Shown: one piece after another, positions 47,781 to 57,093 of the stretch
Layout: each line of letters begins with the position of its first letter
Position numbering within the stretch: the first letter of the stretch is position 1
DNA from: Phaeacidiphilus oryzae TH49
GTDB taxonomy: Bacteria; Actinomycetota; Actinomycetes; Streptomycetales; Streptomycetaceae
Length of the DNA stretch: 64,000 bases
Direction of reading: 5' to 3'
Assembly (NCBI RefSeq): GCF_000744815.1
Contig: NZ_JQMQ01000005.1
Location: forward strand, 3,542,055-3,606,054
Notes under the pieces: model-generated
Seen by the model: the letters and a program-made list of their open reading frames with translations, nothing else
The model's database searches: none
What the model was told of the DNA's origin: nothing
Made by a program: the position numbers and the translations under genes

Positions 47781-49134
47781 CCGCCTCCTGGTCCCCGGCC
47801 GGCCGTCCGTTCCGGCGCCGGCCGGCGGTGGCGCTGCCGTAGACCACCGCGGTGGCGCCGTAGAGGAGGGTGGCGAAGAGGATCAGCGGCGCCGAACGGC
47901 CGCTGGCCGGCAGCAGCAGGGCGGCGGCCGCGGCCGCGGCCACCAGGGCCGCGTTGAACAGCACGTCGTAGACGGCGAAGACGCGGCCCCGGTAGGCGTC
48001 GCCCACGGTGGACTGGACGAGGGTGTCGGTGCTGATCTTGACCGCCTGGGAGACCATGCCGATCAGTGCGGCGCCCAGCAGCATCGGCCCGTAGGAGAAG
48101 AAGAGGCAGAGCGCCGGGGTGAGGACCAGCGCCGCCAGCAGGTTGCCGAGCAGCCAGCCGTCGGCGCCGAACCGGCGGGCTCCGGCGGGGGTGAGGAGGG
48201 CCGCGGCGAAGAAGCCGAGGGCGGAGGCGCCGACGGCGAGGCCGAGGAGGGAGAGGCCGGCGCTCTGGTCTCCCGGGTCGGCGAAGGTGTTCCGGCACAG
48301 CATCAGCAGGCAGACCAGTAGCAGGCCGTAGCAGAACCGGGTGGCGGTGACCGCGCCCAGGGCGAAGGCGGCCGGGCGGCACTCCCGCAGCAGATGGCGG
48401 ACCCCGGCGAGGAGGGCGGCGGCGTCCGCGGAGAGCAGCACGCCGAGCGAGGCGGGCGGATCGGCCGGCTGTCCCTCGGCGGCGGCCGTTCCCTCGGCGG
48501 TGGCCGTTCCCTCGGTGACCGCGACCGGCCCCAGGGCGTCCCGCCCCAGCGTGGTGACGGCCAGCGAGGAGCAGCCGTAGCCGAGCGCGGCACCGGCGAG
48601 GAGGGTGGCGTCCGCCCCGGAACCGGGCGGGAGGACCAGGTGGACGGCGACGGCAGCGCTGCCGCCGAGTGCTGCGGCGAGGGTGCCCAGGGTGGGGGCC
48701 ATCGAGTTGGCCGCGACCAGCTGCTCCTCGGGGACCACTTGCGGCAGGGCGGCGGAGAGTCCGGCGAGTACGAACCGGTTGACGCCGGTGACCAGCAGAG
48801 CGGCGCCCAGGTAGACCGCGGGCGGGGCGCCGGCCAGTACGGCGGCGGTGGCCAGGCAGAGCAGCAGCCGCAGCAGGTTTCCGTACAGCAGCACCTGGCG
48901 GCGGCGCCAGCGGTCGAGGAGGACTCCGGTGAACGGGCCCACCAGGGAGAAGGGGAGCAGCATCACCGCGAAGGCGGAGGCGATCGCCCCGGGGGTCGGC
49001 TGCCGCTCGGGGGAGAAGACGACATAGGCGGCCAGCGCGGCCTGGAAGACCCCGTCCGCGAGCTGGGAGAGCAGCCGGGTCGCGAGGAGGCGCCGGAACG
49101 CCGGGAGGCGAAGCGGGGCGACGTTGATCACCAC
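47752..49134 (-). CDS. MFS transporter
   Basis: A 460-residue major facilitator with about 12 membrane helices. It begins MVINVAPLRLPAFRRLLATRLLSQLADGVF without a signal peptide and has the loop 2-3 motif GVLLDRWRRRQVLLYGN. A charged Ala/Glu-rich insertion (VAVTEGTATAEGTAAAEGQP) marks the central loop. The substrate cannot be told. In this location it is conserved between the CCA enzyme and the inositol phosphate synthase genes in Streptomyces. It overlaps the CCA gene tail to tail. Confidence 0.9.
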   Translation of the reverse strand: MVINVAPLRLPAFRRLLATRLLSQLADGVFQAALAAYVVFSPERQPTPGAIASAFAVMLLPFSLVGPFTGVLLDRWRRRQVLLYGNLLRLLLCLATAAVLAGAPPAVYLGAALLVTGVNRFVLAGLSAALPQVVPEEQLVAANSMAPTLGTLAAALGGSAAVAVHLVLPPGSGADATLLAGAALGYGCSSLAVTTLGRDALGPVAVTEGTATAEGTAAAEGQPADPPASLGVLLSADAAALLAGVRHLLRECRPAAFALGAVTATRFCYGLLLVCLLMLCRNTFADPGDQSAGLSLLGLAVGASALGFFAAALLTPAGARRFGADGWLLGNLLAALVLTPALCLFFSYGPMLLGAALIGMVSQAVKISTDTLVQSTVGDAYRGRVFAVYDVLFNAALVAAAAAAALLLPASGRSAPLILFATLLYGATAVVYGSATAGRRRNGRPAGDQEAVSPGSPTSA

Positions 49135-49195
49135 GCCCCCAGGGTGTCAGTTCACGCGCCCGGGCGCGAGGCGCCGTCCGACCCGGTTTCCCGCT

Positions 49196-49209
49196 GTTTC
49201 ACGTGAAAC
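49196..49209. other. parS site 10
   Basis: Perfect 14-bp ParB palindrome in the ino1-MFS gap, extended to 20 bp (49193-49212). Confidence 0.95.
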
Positions 49210-49237
49210 AGCGCCGGAACGGGGTCGCACGCGCAAC

Positions 49238-49277
49238 GAGCCGGGGTCGTGTTTCACGTGAAACACGACCCCGGCTC
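49238..49277. terminator. 40-bp perfect palindrome centred on parS, downstream of ino1
   Basis: GAGCCGGGGTCGTGTTTCAC is followed directly by its exact complement. The centre is that of parS 49251-49264. It begins 21 bases after the ino1 stop on the minus strand, so it can act as its terminator stem-loop. Confidence 0.75.
49251..49264. other. parS site 11
   Basis: Perfect 14-bp ParB palindrome, the core of a 40-bp perfect palindrome. It is the rightmost site in the window. Confidence 0.95.
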
Positions 49278-49297
49278 ACCGACGGTGGGTCGGTCGA

Positions 49298-50380
49298 TCA
49301 GCGCTCGACCTCGCCGCGGATGAACTTCTCGACGTTCTCCTTGGCCTCGTCGTCGAAGTACTGCACGGGCGGCGACTTCATGAAGTAGCTGCTCGCGGAG
49401 AGGATCGGGCCGCCGATGCCGCGGTCCTTGGCGATCTTCGCGGCGCGGAGGGCGTCGATGATGATGCCGGCCGAGTTCGGGGAGTCCCAGACCTCGAGCT
49501 TGTACTCCAGGTTCAGCGGCACCTCGCCGAAGGCGCGGCCCTCGAGGCGGACGTAGGCCCACTTGCGGTCGTCCAGCCAGGCCACGTAGTCGGACGGGCC
49601 GATGTGGACGTTGTCGGCGCCCAGGTCGCGGTCCCGGATCTGGGAGGTGACGGCCTGGGTCTTGGAGATCTTCTTGGACTCCAGCCGGTCCCGCTCCAGC
49701 ATGTTCTTGAAGTCCATGTTGCCGCCGACGTTCAGCTGCATGGTGCGGTCCAGGACGACGCCGCGGTCCTCGAAGAGCTTCGCCATCACGCGGTGGGTGA
49801 TGGTCGCGCCCACCTGGGACTTGATGTCGTCGCCCACGATCGGCACGCCGGCCTCGGTGAACTTGTCCGCCCACTCCTTGGTGCCGGCGATGAAGACCGG
49901 CAGCGCGTTGACGAAGGCCACCTTGGCGTCGATCGCGCACTGGGCGTAGAATTTGGCGGCGTCCTCGGAGCCCACCGGCAGGTAGCAGACCAGAACGTCG
50001 ACCTCGGCGTCCTTGAGCGCCTGGACGATGTCCACGGGCTGCTCGGCGGACTCCTCGATGGTCTCCCGGTAGTACTTGCCGAGGCCGTCCAGGGTGTGGC
50101 CGCGCTGCACGGTGACGCCGGTCGGCGGTACGTCGCAGATCTTGATGGTGTTGTTCTCGCTGGCCGTGATGGCGTGCGCGAGGTCCTGGCCTACCTTCTT
50201 GGCGTCCACGTCGAAGGCGGCGACGAACTCGACGTCCCGGACGTGGTAGTCACCGAACTGAACGTGCATCAGGCCGGGGACCTTGGCGGTCGGGTCGGCG
50301 TCCTTGTAGTACTCGACGCCCTGGACCAGTGAGGCGGCGCAGTTGCCCACACCCACGATGGCTACGCGAACCGAACCCAT
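49298..50380 (-). CDS. ino1: Inositol-3-phosphate synthase
   Basis: A 360-residue enzyme starting at the ATG at 50380 (AGGGAG eight bases upstream; the frame is open above but not protein-like). The NAD site is [20 protein letters not shown] and the synthase core includes [15 protein letters not shown] and [13 protein letters not shown]. It converts glucose 6-phosphate to inositol 3-phosphate, the source of inositol for mycothiol and phosphatidylinositol. Gene order with an upstream PadR gene on the same strand suggests regulation by, or co-transcription with, PadR. Confidence 0.96.
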   Translation of the reverse strand: MGSVRVAIVGVGNCAASLVQGVEYYKDADPTAKVPGLMHVQFGDYHVRDVEFVAAFDVDAKKVGQDLAHAITASENNTIKICDVPPTGVTVQRGHTLDGLGKYYRETIEESAEQPVDIVQALKDAEVDVLVCYLPVGSEDAAKFYAQCAIDAKVAFVNALPVFIAGTKEWADKFTEAGVPIVGDDIKSQVGATITHRVMAKLFEDRGVVLDRTMQLNVGGNMDFKNMLERDRLESKKISKTQAVTSQIRDRDLGADNVHIGPSDYVAWLDDRKWAYVRLEGRAFGEVPLNLEYKLEVWDSPNSAGIIIDALRAAKIAKDRGIGGPILSASSYFMKSPPVQYFDDEAKENVEKFIRGEVER

Positions 50381-50559
50381 TCCGGTTGCTCCCTGTGAAG
50401 TCCTCAAGGCTCCGCCGATTTGACGAGGCCTCAGCTGGTTGCTGAAACGGACGGTCCGGGCCGTGGTGGTGCTGCGGACCCGTCCTGTTGACGTGCTCTG
50501 TTGTGCGGTCAAGCCGTACTGCGGTTGAGCGGGTGAGCGGAGGGGGCTCCGCGACTCCG

Positions 50560-51147
50560 TCAGGGGGAGTCGCCGCCGCGCGGCGCGCGATTGCCCCGCT
50601 CCGTCTCGATCAGCTCGTTCAGCCAGCGGACCTCTCGCTCCACCGATTCGAGGCCGTGCCGCTGGAGTTCCAAGGTGTAGCGGTCGAGCCGCTCACGGGT
50701 CTTGGCGAGCGCGGAGCGCATCCGCTCCAGGCGCTCCTCCAGCCGGTTGCGGCGCCCTTCCAGGACGCGCATCCGGACGGCGCGGTCGGTCTGGCCGAAG
50801 AAGGCGAAGTGGACGCCGAACTGCTCGTCCTCCCAGGCGTCCGGGCCGGACTCGGAGAGCAGCTCCTCGAAGCGCTGCTTCCCCTCCGGGGTCAGCCGGT
50901 AGACGATCTTCGACCGCTTGCCGTTGATCGCCGTGGCCGGGACGTAGGGGTCGCCCGGATTCTTCTCCTCCATCAGGTAGCCCTGCGCCACCAGGCTCTT
51001 CAGGCAGGGATAGAGGGTGCCGTAGGAGAACGCCCGGAACGATCCCAGCAGCACGTTGAGCCGCTTCCGCAGCTCGTAGCCGTGCATCGGCGAGTCGTGC
51101 AGCAGGCCGAGTACGGCGAACTCGAGGATCCCCGATCGTCTGCTCAT
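50560..51147 (-). CDS. PadR-family transcriptional regulator
   Basis: A 195-residue regulator starting at the ATG at 51147 with GAGGAGGG seven bases upstream. The N-terminal winged helix is [25 protein letters not shown] then [18 protein letters not shown], and the C-terminal part is a long helix pair for dimerisation ([29 protein letters not shown]). It is in the PadR subclass with a longer C-terminus. A perfect inverted repeat lies 43 bases upstream of its start and is the likely operator for itself and perhaps for the divergent PBP gene. Confidence 0.93.
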   Translation of the reverse strand: MSRRSGILEFAVLGLLHDSPMHGYELRKRLNVLLGSFRAFSYGTLYPCLKSLVAQGYLMEEKNPGDPYVPATAINGKRSKIVYRLTPEGKQRFEELLSESGPDAWEDEQFGVHFAFFGQTDRAVRMRVLEGRRNRLEERLERMRSALAKTRERLDRYTLELQRHGLESVEREVRWLNELIETERGNRAPRGGDSP

Positions 51148-51566
51148 TCCGTGTCCCTCCTCTCCGCACAGCCGGCTCTTATGTCGAGCTGATGTATCGA
51201 GCCGATACATCGAGACGATAGAACGAGACCCCCGGAGACCGCAAGACATGACCGGAGGGTGGGGGGCGACGGCACCGTGTGTGCGGGGCGAGCCGGACAG
51301 ACGAAAACCCCACACCCGTTCTCTGATGGGTTTGCCCGGATTGTCAGTTGATGCCGGATTGGACGCCTAGTACTCCTGCGTACTCTGTCGGCTATGCAGA
51401 ACGCCGGGAACCATAGGGGCGTATGGTGCGTCCCCGTCCTTGGTGAGGTGCGGCCTATGCGGCCGGCGACCCGGGGGAACCCCGCGCGGGGCCAGACCGT
51501 GCGCGGGGCGAGGAACTGGAAGACCGCGTCTAGGTCTGCGGACCTGTCCGAGGAGCAGCTGGAAGC
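51148..51566. other. PadR-PBP divergent intergenic region
   Basis: 419 bases without a gene. It holds the palindrome at 51191-51211 and, on the plus strand, a promoter-like TTGATG near 51347 with TACTCC about 17 bases downstream. A stop-free minus-strand frame runs through it but has no family signature. Otherwise nothing clear. Confidence 0.5.
51191..51211. promoter_or_regulatory. Probable PadR operator
   Basis: GATGTATCG (51191-51199), spacer AGC, CGATACATC (51203-51211): a 9-bp perfect inverted repeat. TCGA half-elements flank it on both sides. The ATGT...ACAT ends are those of PadR operators, though the centre is longer than the classical N8. Confidence 0.65.
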
Positions 51567-54293
51567 ATGAGCGAACACCGGCGAAAGCAGCCGCCGTCCG
51601 GAGGCGGCGGCAGAGGCGTCGGCCGGAGCGTCGGGCGCCCGGCCTCAGGTCGCCGAGCGGCGCCCCCGCCTCCCCGACGAACGTCGGCCACCGGTAACGG
51701 TTCCGTCGGGGGGCCTGGGGGGCCTGGTGGGCCTGCCGGCCCGGGGGGCCCGGGTGCCTCGGGCACCTTCGGCGGCTACGGCCAGGGGCCGGGTGCCGGC
51801 CATCGGGCCGGTCCCGGTGCCGATCCGACGATGGCCCAGCCCAGGATGACCCGCGCCGAGATGCGCCGGGCCGCCCAGTCCGGCGGTCGCGGCGGTGGCG
51901 GACGCGGCGGCGGTGGCGGCCGGGGCGCCGGCGGGGGACCGGGCGGGCCCGGCGGTCCGCCCCCGAAACGGTTCATCGACTACCCGCGCTGGGGGAAGCA
52001 CGGCGTCCGCCGGTTCGTGCCCTCCTGGAAGCAGGTGCTGGGCACGTTCCTGATCGGCGCCGGCGGGATGACCGGCCTGGTCGGCATCGCGTACGCCAAC
52101 ACCTCGGTGCCCAACTGGTCGCCGACCTCCCTGCAGCAGAGCAACGTGTACAAGTGGGCCGACGGCTCCACGATGGCCACGGTGGGTTCGACGAACCGTC
52201 AGAACGTCTCGCTGGACAAGGTCCCGACGGACGTCCAGCACGACTTCCTGGCCGCCGAGAACGCCAACTTCTACAAGGACAGCGGCGTCGACTTCACCGG
52301 CATCGCCCGGGCCGTGCTGCACATGGCCGAGGGCGGCGAGGTCCAGTCCGGTTCGACGATCACCCAGCAGTTCGTGAAGAACTCGATCATCCAGAACCAG
52401 ACCCAGTCGGTCACCCGCAAGTTCGACGAGATCCTGACCTCGATCAAGATCAGCCAGCCCGGCAACATGTCCAAGGACCAGATCTTCGCCGGGTATCTCA
52501 ACACCAACTACTACGGCCGCAGCGCCTACGGCATCCAGGCCGCCGCGCGGGCCTACTTCGGCGTCGACTCCAACCGCCTGAACCTGGCCCAGGGCGCCTT
52601 CCTGGCCGCCTCGGTGAACGAGCCGAGCCTGTACCAGAACATCGACACCGACCCCACGGCCAAGCAGACCGCCATCTCCCGCTGGGGATACGTGCTGGAC
52701 CGGATGGTGGCGGCGCACTGGCTGACCCCGGACCAGCGGGCCAAGTACACCCCGTCGACCTTCCCGAAGACGATCAAGTGGCAGCAGAGCCCCGGGCAGA
52801 CCGGGCAGACCGGCTACATGATCGATCTGGCCAACCAGTATGTGAAGGACCACTCCAAGGGCGAGATCACCGATGCCGACCTGGCCAAGGGCGGCTACAC
52901 GATCCACACCACCTTCGACAAGACGAAGACCGCGGCGCTGACCGCGGCGGTGGACAAGACCCGCAAGGCCAGCCTCTCCCCGACCCGCAAGGCCGACAAG
53001 AACGTCCAGTTCGGCGGAGCCTCGGTGGACCCCGCGACCGGGAAGATCGAGGCGATCTACGGCGGTCCCGGATACGACCAGGGTTACTACGTGGACAACG
53101 CCAACGCGAGCGGCATCCAGGTCGGTTCGACCTTCAAGCCGATCGTGCTGGCCACCGCGCTGCAGGACGGAGCGGTCCTCTCCCCCGGCTCCCCGCGCTC
53201 GAAGATCGGCGTCAACAGCCGCTTCAACGGCGACGACGAGATCAAGATCAAGGACCAGAACGGCCAGTACATCACCAACAACCAGGCCGGCACGGTGGAC
53301 AGCTCCGGCACCAACGACGGCCTGCTGCACCAGAAGAACGACGTGACCACCGCGTACGGGTACATCTCGCTGCGCAAGGCCATGGAGATGTCGGTCAACA
53401 CGCCGTATGTGCAGCTCGGTGAGTACGTGGGCTACCAGAACGTCGCCAACGTGGCGCAGAAGCTCGGTGTGCTGCCGAAGACCATGGCCGAGCCCAGCGC
53501 CGGCTTCTACATCGGCACCTCGACCATCTCGCCGATCCGGATGGCCTCGGTCTACGCCACCTTCGACAACTCCGGGGTGCACACCGAGCCGTACTCGGTG
53601 ACCGAGGTGGACTACAACGGCTCCAAGGTCGAGTCCGTGGCCATCCCGCAGGCCCAGACGGCGATCGCGGCGAACATCGCGGACACCGTGAGCGACGTCC
53701 TCAAGGGCGTGGTGGAGAACCCGGACGGCACCGGTTACAAGGCCAAGGCGCTCGGCCCGTACGTGGCCGGCAAGACCGGTACCACCGACGAGTACCACTC
53801 GGCCTGGTTCATCGGCTACACCAAGAGCCTGGCCACCGCGATCACCATGTTCAAGGAGGACCCGAAGGCGGCCACCCTGGAGAGCATGGAGGGCGTCGGC
53901 GGGCAGCCCAAGACCTTCGGTGGCAACTTCCCGGCCGGGGTCTGGGTGGACTACATGAAGGCGATCAACGACTACGGGAACACGCCGTTCCCGACGCCCA
54001 ACCCGGCGCTGCCCAAGGGCGCGGACGAGTTCGGCGCCCCGGCGATCGCCCCGACCCCGACCGCCACGCCGACGGCCTCGGCCTCGGCCAGCTCGCCCAC
54101 CCCGGGCAACGGGCACGGCAAGCCGACGGACAGCCCGACACCGTCCACCAGCCCGACGACCTGCGTGCTGTTCTGCGGGCCCGGGAACGGGGGCGGCGGC
54201 GGTGGCGGCGGACCGACGCCGACCGGCGGGCCGACCAGCAGCGGTACTCCGACCGCGACGAGCACCAAGCAGCACGGCCCCTGGGGCGGCTGA
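51567..54293 (+). CDS. Bifunctional (class A) penicillin-binding protein
   Basis: A 908-residue protein with both peptidoglycan activities. A Gly/Pro-rich disordered N-terminus (about 140 residues) is followed by an anchor (VLGTFLIGAGGMTGLVGIAYAN). The glycosyltransferase domain has AAENANFYKDSG, GSTITQQFVKNS and ARAYFGVD; the transpeptidase domain has STFK in VGSTFKPIVLA, SVN in MEMSVNTPYVQ, and KTGTTDEYHSAWF. The tail is a Thr/Pro/Ser-rich stretch of about 110 residues. Acts at the outer membrane face. A terminator follows. Confidence 0.95.
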   Translation: MSEHRRKQPPSGGGGRGVGRSVGRPASGRRAAPPPPRRTSATGNGSVGGPGGPGGPAGPGGPGASGTFGGYGQGPGAGHRAGPGADPTMAQPRMTRAEMRRAAQSGGRGGGGRGGGGGRGAGGGPGGPGGPPPKRFIDYPRWGKHGVRRFVPSWKQVLGTFLIGAGGMTGLVGIAYANTSVPNWSPTSLQQSNVYKWADGSTMATVGSTNRQNVSLDKVPTDVQHDFLAAENANFYKDSGVDFTGIARAVLHMAEGGEVQSGSTITQQFVKNSIIQNQTQSVTRKFDEILTSIKISQPGNMSKDQIFAGYLNTNYYGRSAYGIQAAARAYFGVDSNRLNLAQGAFLAASVNEPSLYQNIDTDPTAKQTAISRWGYVLDRMVAAHWLTPDQRAKYTPSTFPKTIKWQQSPGQTGQTGYMIDLANQYVKDHSKGEITDADLAKGGYTIHTTFDKTKTAALTAAVDKTRKASLSPTRKADKNVQFGGASVDPATGKIEAIYGGPGYDQGYYVDNANASGIQVGSTFKPIVLATALQDGAVLSPGSPRSKIGVNSRFNGDDEIKIKDQNGQYITNNQAGTVDSSGTNDGLLHQKNDVTTAYGYISLRKAMEMSVNTPYVQLGEYVGYQNVANVAQKLGVLPKTMAEPSAGFYIGTSTISPIRMASVYATFDNSGVHTEPYSVTEVDYNGSKVESVAIPQAQTAIAANIADTVSDVLKGVVENPDGTGYKAKALGPYVAGKTGTTDEYHSAWFIGYTKSLATAITMFKEDPKAATLESMEGVGGQPKTFGGNFPAGVWVDYMKAINDYGNTPFPTPNPALPKGADEFGAPAIAPTPTATPTASASASSPTPGNGHGKPTDSPTPSTSPTTCVLFCGPGNGGGGGGGGPTPTGGPTSSGTPTATSTKQHGPWGG

Positions 54294-54320
54294 CCCGGCG
54301 TCGGTCGGGTAACGGCCCCC

Positions 54321-54354
54321 GGAGCGGCCACGGCGACCCCGCCGTGGCCGCTCC
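54321..54354 (+). terminator. Terminator after the PBP gene
   Basis: GGAGCGGCCACGGCG, loop ACCC, exact complement at 54340-54354: a 15-bp perfect stem, 27 bases after the stop. Confidence 0.85.
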
Positions 54355-54429
54355 TGCTGTTCCGGCCGCTCCTGCTGTTCCCGCTGTTCCCGGGGGAAAG
54401 GGCGGGCACGCTCAGGAACGTACGGCAGG

Positions 54430-55941
54430 ATGGCGGACATGACGTGGAGCCAGTCCGAATTGACGCCGGAGGACCCCACCCCGGGCCCGACGCCGGGCCC
54501 CCCGCACGGGATGGTGGACGCCCCTCCGCCGGAGGACACCGTCGTGGTCCCCGCCGACGAGGACCCGGTCGCCGCCGCCGGCAGCGAGGTCTTCGGCGGT
54601 CCCCCCGGCAGGCGCGCCCTCCTCGGCGTCAACTGGTGGACGGCGGCGCGGGTGCTGGCCGTCTGCACCATCGTGGTCTTCGCCCTCGGCATGGTGCAGA
54701 AGATGCCCTGCTACCACGGGGGTTGGTTCTTCGGCACCACGGCGCAGTACGACCACGCCTGCTACAGCGACATCCCGCATCTGTTCACCCTGCGCGGCTT
54801 CGCGGCCGGGAACGTGCCGTACCTGGACAGGATCCCCAACGCCACCGACCCCCACCTGCAGTACCTCGAATACCCGGTGCTGACCGGGGTGTTCATGCAG
54901 GTCGCGACCTGGCTGACGCCGGGCGGCGGCGGTGACGTCTCCCGCGAGCAGGTCTTCTGGATGGTCAACGCGGGGATGCTGATGCTCTGCGCGATCGTCG
55001 CGGTGATCGCCGTGATGCGCACCCATCGCCGCCGCCCCTGGGACGCCCTCCTCTTCGCGGTGGCCCCGGTGCTGGCGCTGGACTCCACCATCAACTGGGA
55101 CCTTCTCGCGGTCGCCCTGGCCGCGGTGGCGATGGCCCTGTGGGCGCGGCAGCGGACCGTCTGGGCGGGGGTGTTCATCGGCCTGGCGACGGCCGCCAAG
55201 CTCTACCCGGTGCTGCTCCTCGGTCCGCTGCTGGTGCTCTGCCTCCGCGGCGGGCGGCTGCGGGAGTTCTGGAAGGCGCTGGCCGGCGGGGCGGCCTCCT
55301 GGCTGGTGGTCAACCTGCCGTTCATGATCCTCGCCTATCCGGGCTGGAAGACCTTCTACACCTTCAGCGAGACCCGCGGCGCCGACTACGGATCGCTCTG
55401 GCTGATCCTCGAACAGCGCGGGCTGTCGATGAGCGTCTCGACCATCAACCTGCTGGACGCGGCGCTGATGATCGTCAGCTGCCTGGGCATCGGCTGGCTG
55501 GCGCTGGCCGCCCCGCAGCGGCCGCGGGTGGCGCAGCTGGCCCTGCTGGTGGTCGCCGCCTTCACCCTCTGGAACAAGGTCTACTCACCGCAGTACGTCC
55601 TGTGGCTGCTGCCGCTGGCGGTGCTCGCCCGGCCGCGCTGGCGCGACTTCCTGATCTGGCAGGCCTGCGAGGTCGTCTACTTCCTGGGCATCTGGTACTA
55701 CCTGGCGTTCACGGTCAGCCCGCAGCAGAAGGGCCTGCCCACGGACTGGTACCACGTGGTGATCCTGGTGCACATCCTCGGCACCCTCTACCTGTGCGGG
55801 ATCGTGGTCCGCGACATCCTCCTGCCGGAGCGCGACCCGGTCCGCTGGGACGGCAGCGACGACCCCTCGGGCGGCGTCCTGGACCGCTGCGCGGACCGGT
55901 TCGTACTCGGCAGGGCCCGCTCGGGAGCGGCGGCGCCGTGA
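54430..55941 (+). CDS. GT87-family glycosyltransferase (DUF2029), polytopic membrane protein
   Basis: A 503-residue protein with about 10-12 membrane helices and the GT87 (mannosyltransferase-like) layout: an N-terminal helix VLAVCTIVVFALGMVQ, an exterior loop with the conserved YLEYPVLTGVFMQ (Glu in the family's acidic motif), and helices including LLGPLLVLCLRGG. In related actinobacteria GT87 proteins use polyprenyl-phosphate mannose to extend lipoglycans or glycoproteins. The substrate here is not known. ATG at 54430 or 54439. It is in the same direction as the PBP gene but behind its terminator. Confidence 0.85.
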   Translation: MADMTWSQSELTPEDPTPGPTPGPPHGMVDAPPPEDTVVVPADEDPVAAAGSEVFGGPPGRRALLGVNWWTAARVLAVCTIVVFALGMVQKMPCYHGGWFFGTTAQYDHACYSDIPHLFTLRGFAAGNVPYLDRIPNATDPHLQYLEYPVLTGVFMQVATWLTPGGGGDVSREQVFWMVNAGMLMLCAIVAVIAVMRTHRRRPWDALLFAVAPVLALDSTINWDLLAVALAAVAMALWARQRTVWAGVFIGLATAAKLYPVLLLGPLLVLCLRGGRLREFWKALAGGAASWLVVNLPFMILAYPGWKTFYTFSETRGADYGSLWLILEQRGLSMSVSTINLLDAALMIVSCLGIGWLALAAPQRPRVAQLALLVVAAFTLWNKVYSPQYVLWLLPLAVLARPRWRDFLIWQACEVVYFLGIWYYLAFTVSPQQKGLPTDWYHVVILVHILGTLYLCGIVVRDILLPERDPVRWDGSDDPSGGVLDRCADRFVLGRARSGAAAP

Positions 55942-56008
55942 CACCGGCGCCGCCGACCCCCACGGCGCGGAGCGGTGCGGCCCAGGAGCGACGGCCGCCC
56001 GTTCCGCG

Positions 56009-57043
56009 TCAGCCCATGTCGACGATGCGGTCGAAGAGGGTGGTGGTGTGGCGGAGGGTGGCCTTGAGTTCCTCGCCGGCCATCGGGGGAGCCGTCTCGG
56101 CGGGCAGCCAGAGCATGCTGACCTGCATGTGGGGCGGCTCCGCGAAGGGCAGCTTGGAGCCGTTCCAGCTGAACGGCGAGACCGTCCGGTTGAGGGTGGC
56201 GAGGCCGGCCCGGGCCAGGTTCTTGGCCCGGGGGGCGAGGCCGCTCATGCTCTTCGGCGCCTCCAGGCCCACGCCGTGGGCGGTGCCGCCGGCCACCACC
56301 AGCAGGTTGCCGTCCTGCGGCGCCCGGTGCTGCCGGTAGCCGTATCGCTCGCCCTTGGCGAGCTTGTGGACGTCCAGCACGGTGCCGCGGGACTCCAGCA
56401 CGTCGTGGGCGCCCAGCCAGAGCTGGGTGCCGATCCGGGCCCGGAACCGCACCTCGGGGTAGCGCTGCTGGAGCGCGGCCACCTCCGGCGCCCGCAGGTG
56501 GCTGACGAACATGGTGTGCAGCGGAAGCCCGTGGGAGCGCAGGTTCTCCACCCACTCCGCGGTCTCCGCCACCGGGTCCACGCCCTCCGGGCGGTCCATC
56601 GGCAGGTGCACCGCGAAGCCCTCGACCCGCACGTCGTCCAGCGCCGAGCGCAGCTTGAAGAGCTCGTCCACCGGCACGCCGTGCCGGCGCATCGAGGTCA
56701 TCAGTTCGATGATCACCCGGCCGCCGACCAGCGCCCGGACCCCGTCCACCGTGCCCACGGTGCGGATCACCCGCTGCGGCAGCGGCACCGCGTCCTCGCC
56801 CACCCGGTACGGGGTGAGGACGATGATCTCGCCGCCGAAGTAGTCCTTCACCTCGGCGGCCTCGTAGGCGGTGCCGACCGCCAGCACCTGGCAGCCGAGC
56901 CGGGCCGCCTCCTCCGCGAGGCGCAGGTTGCGGAAGCCGTAGCCGTTCCCCTTGGCCACCGGGATCAGGCCGGGGAACTGCTGAAGCACCGTGTACTGGT
57001 GCGCGCGCCAGCGCGGGGTGTCCACGTAGAGCGAGAGCGCCAT
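56009..57043 (-). CDS. Alanine-racemase-fold PLP protein
   Basis: A 344-residue protein from the ATG at 57043. The N-terminal alanine racemase domain has the PLP-lysine signature as PVAKGNGYGFRN (A-V-K-A-N-A-Y-G in classical Alr), and the rest of the barrel follows with AVGTAYEAAEV. It does not show the classical C-terminal Alr tyrosine region, so racemase activity on alanine is uncertain. The gene directly follows a FemX-type gene (50-base gap), suggesting an amino acid for the cell-wall bridge or a related peptidoglycan modification. Confidence 0.8.
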   Translation of the reverse strand: MALSLYVDTPRWRAHQYTVLQQFPGLIPVAKGNGYGFRNLRLAEEAARLGCQVLAVGTAYEAAEVKDYFGGEIIVLTPYRVGEDAVPLPQRVIRTVGTVDGVRALVGGRVIIELMTSMRRHGVPVDELFKLRSALDDVRVEGFAVHLPMDRPEGVDPVAETAEWVENLRSHGLPLHTMFVSHLRAPEVAALQQRYPEVRFRARIGTQLWLGAHDVLESRGTVLDVHKLAKGERYGYRQHRAPQDGNLLVVAGGTAHGVGLEAPKSMSGLAPRAKNLARAGLATLNRTVSPFSWNGSKLPFAEPPHMQVSMLWLPAETAPPMAGEELKATLRHTTTLFDRIVDMG

Positions 57044-57093
57044 CGCGTCCGGGCCTTCTTCCTTCTTGTGTACCGGGTGGTGTTCCGGCAGGG

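Noticed and set aside
51144-51578. 144-codon minus-strand frame in the padR-PBP gap
   Set aside because: It covers the palindrome and promoter region, overlaps the padR start, and lacks any family motif.
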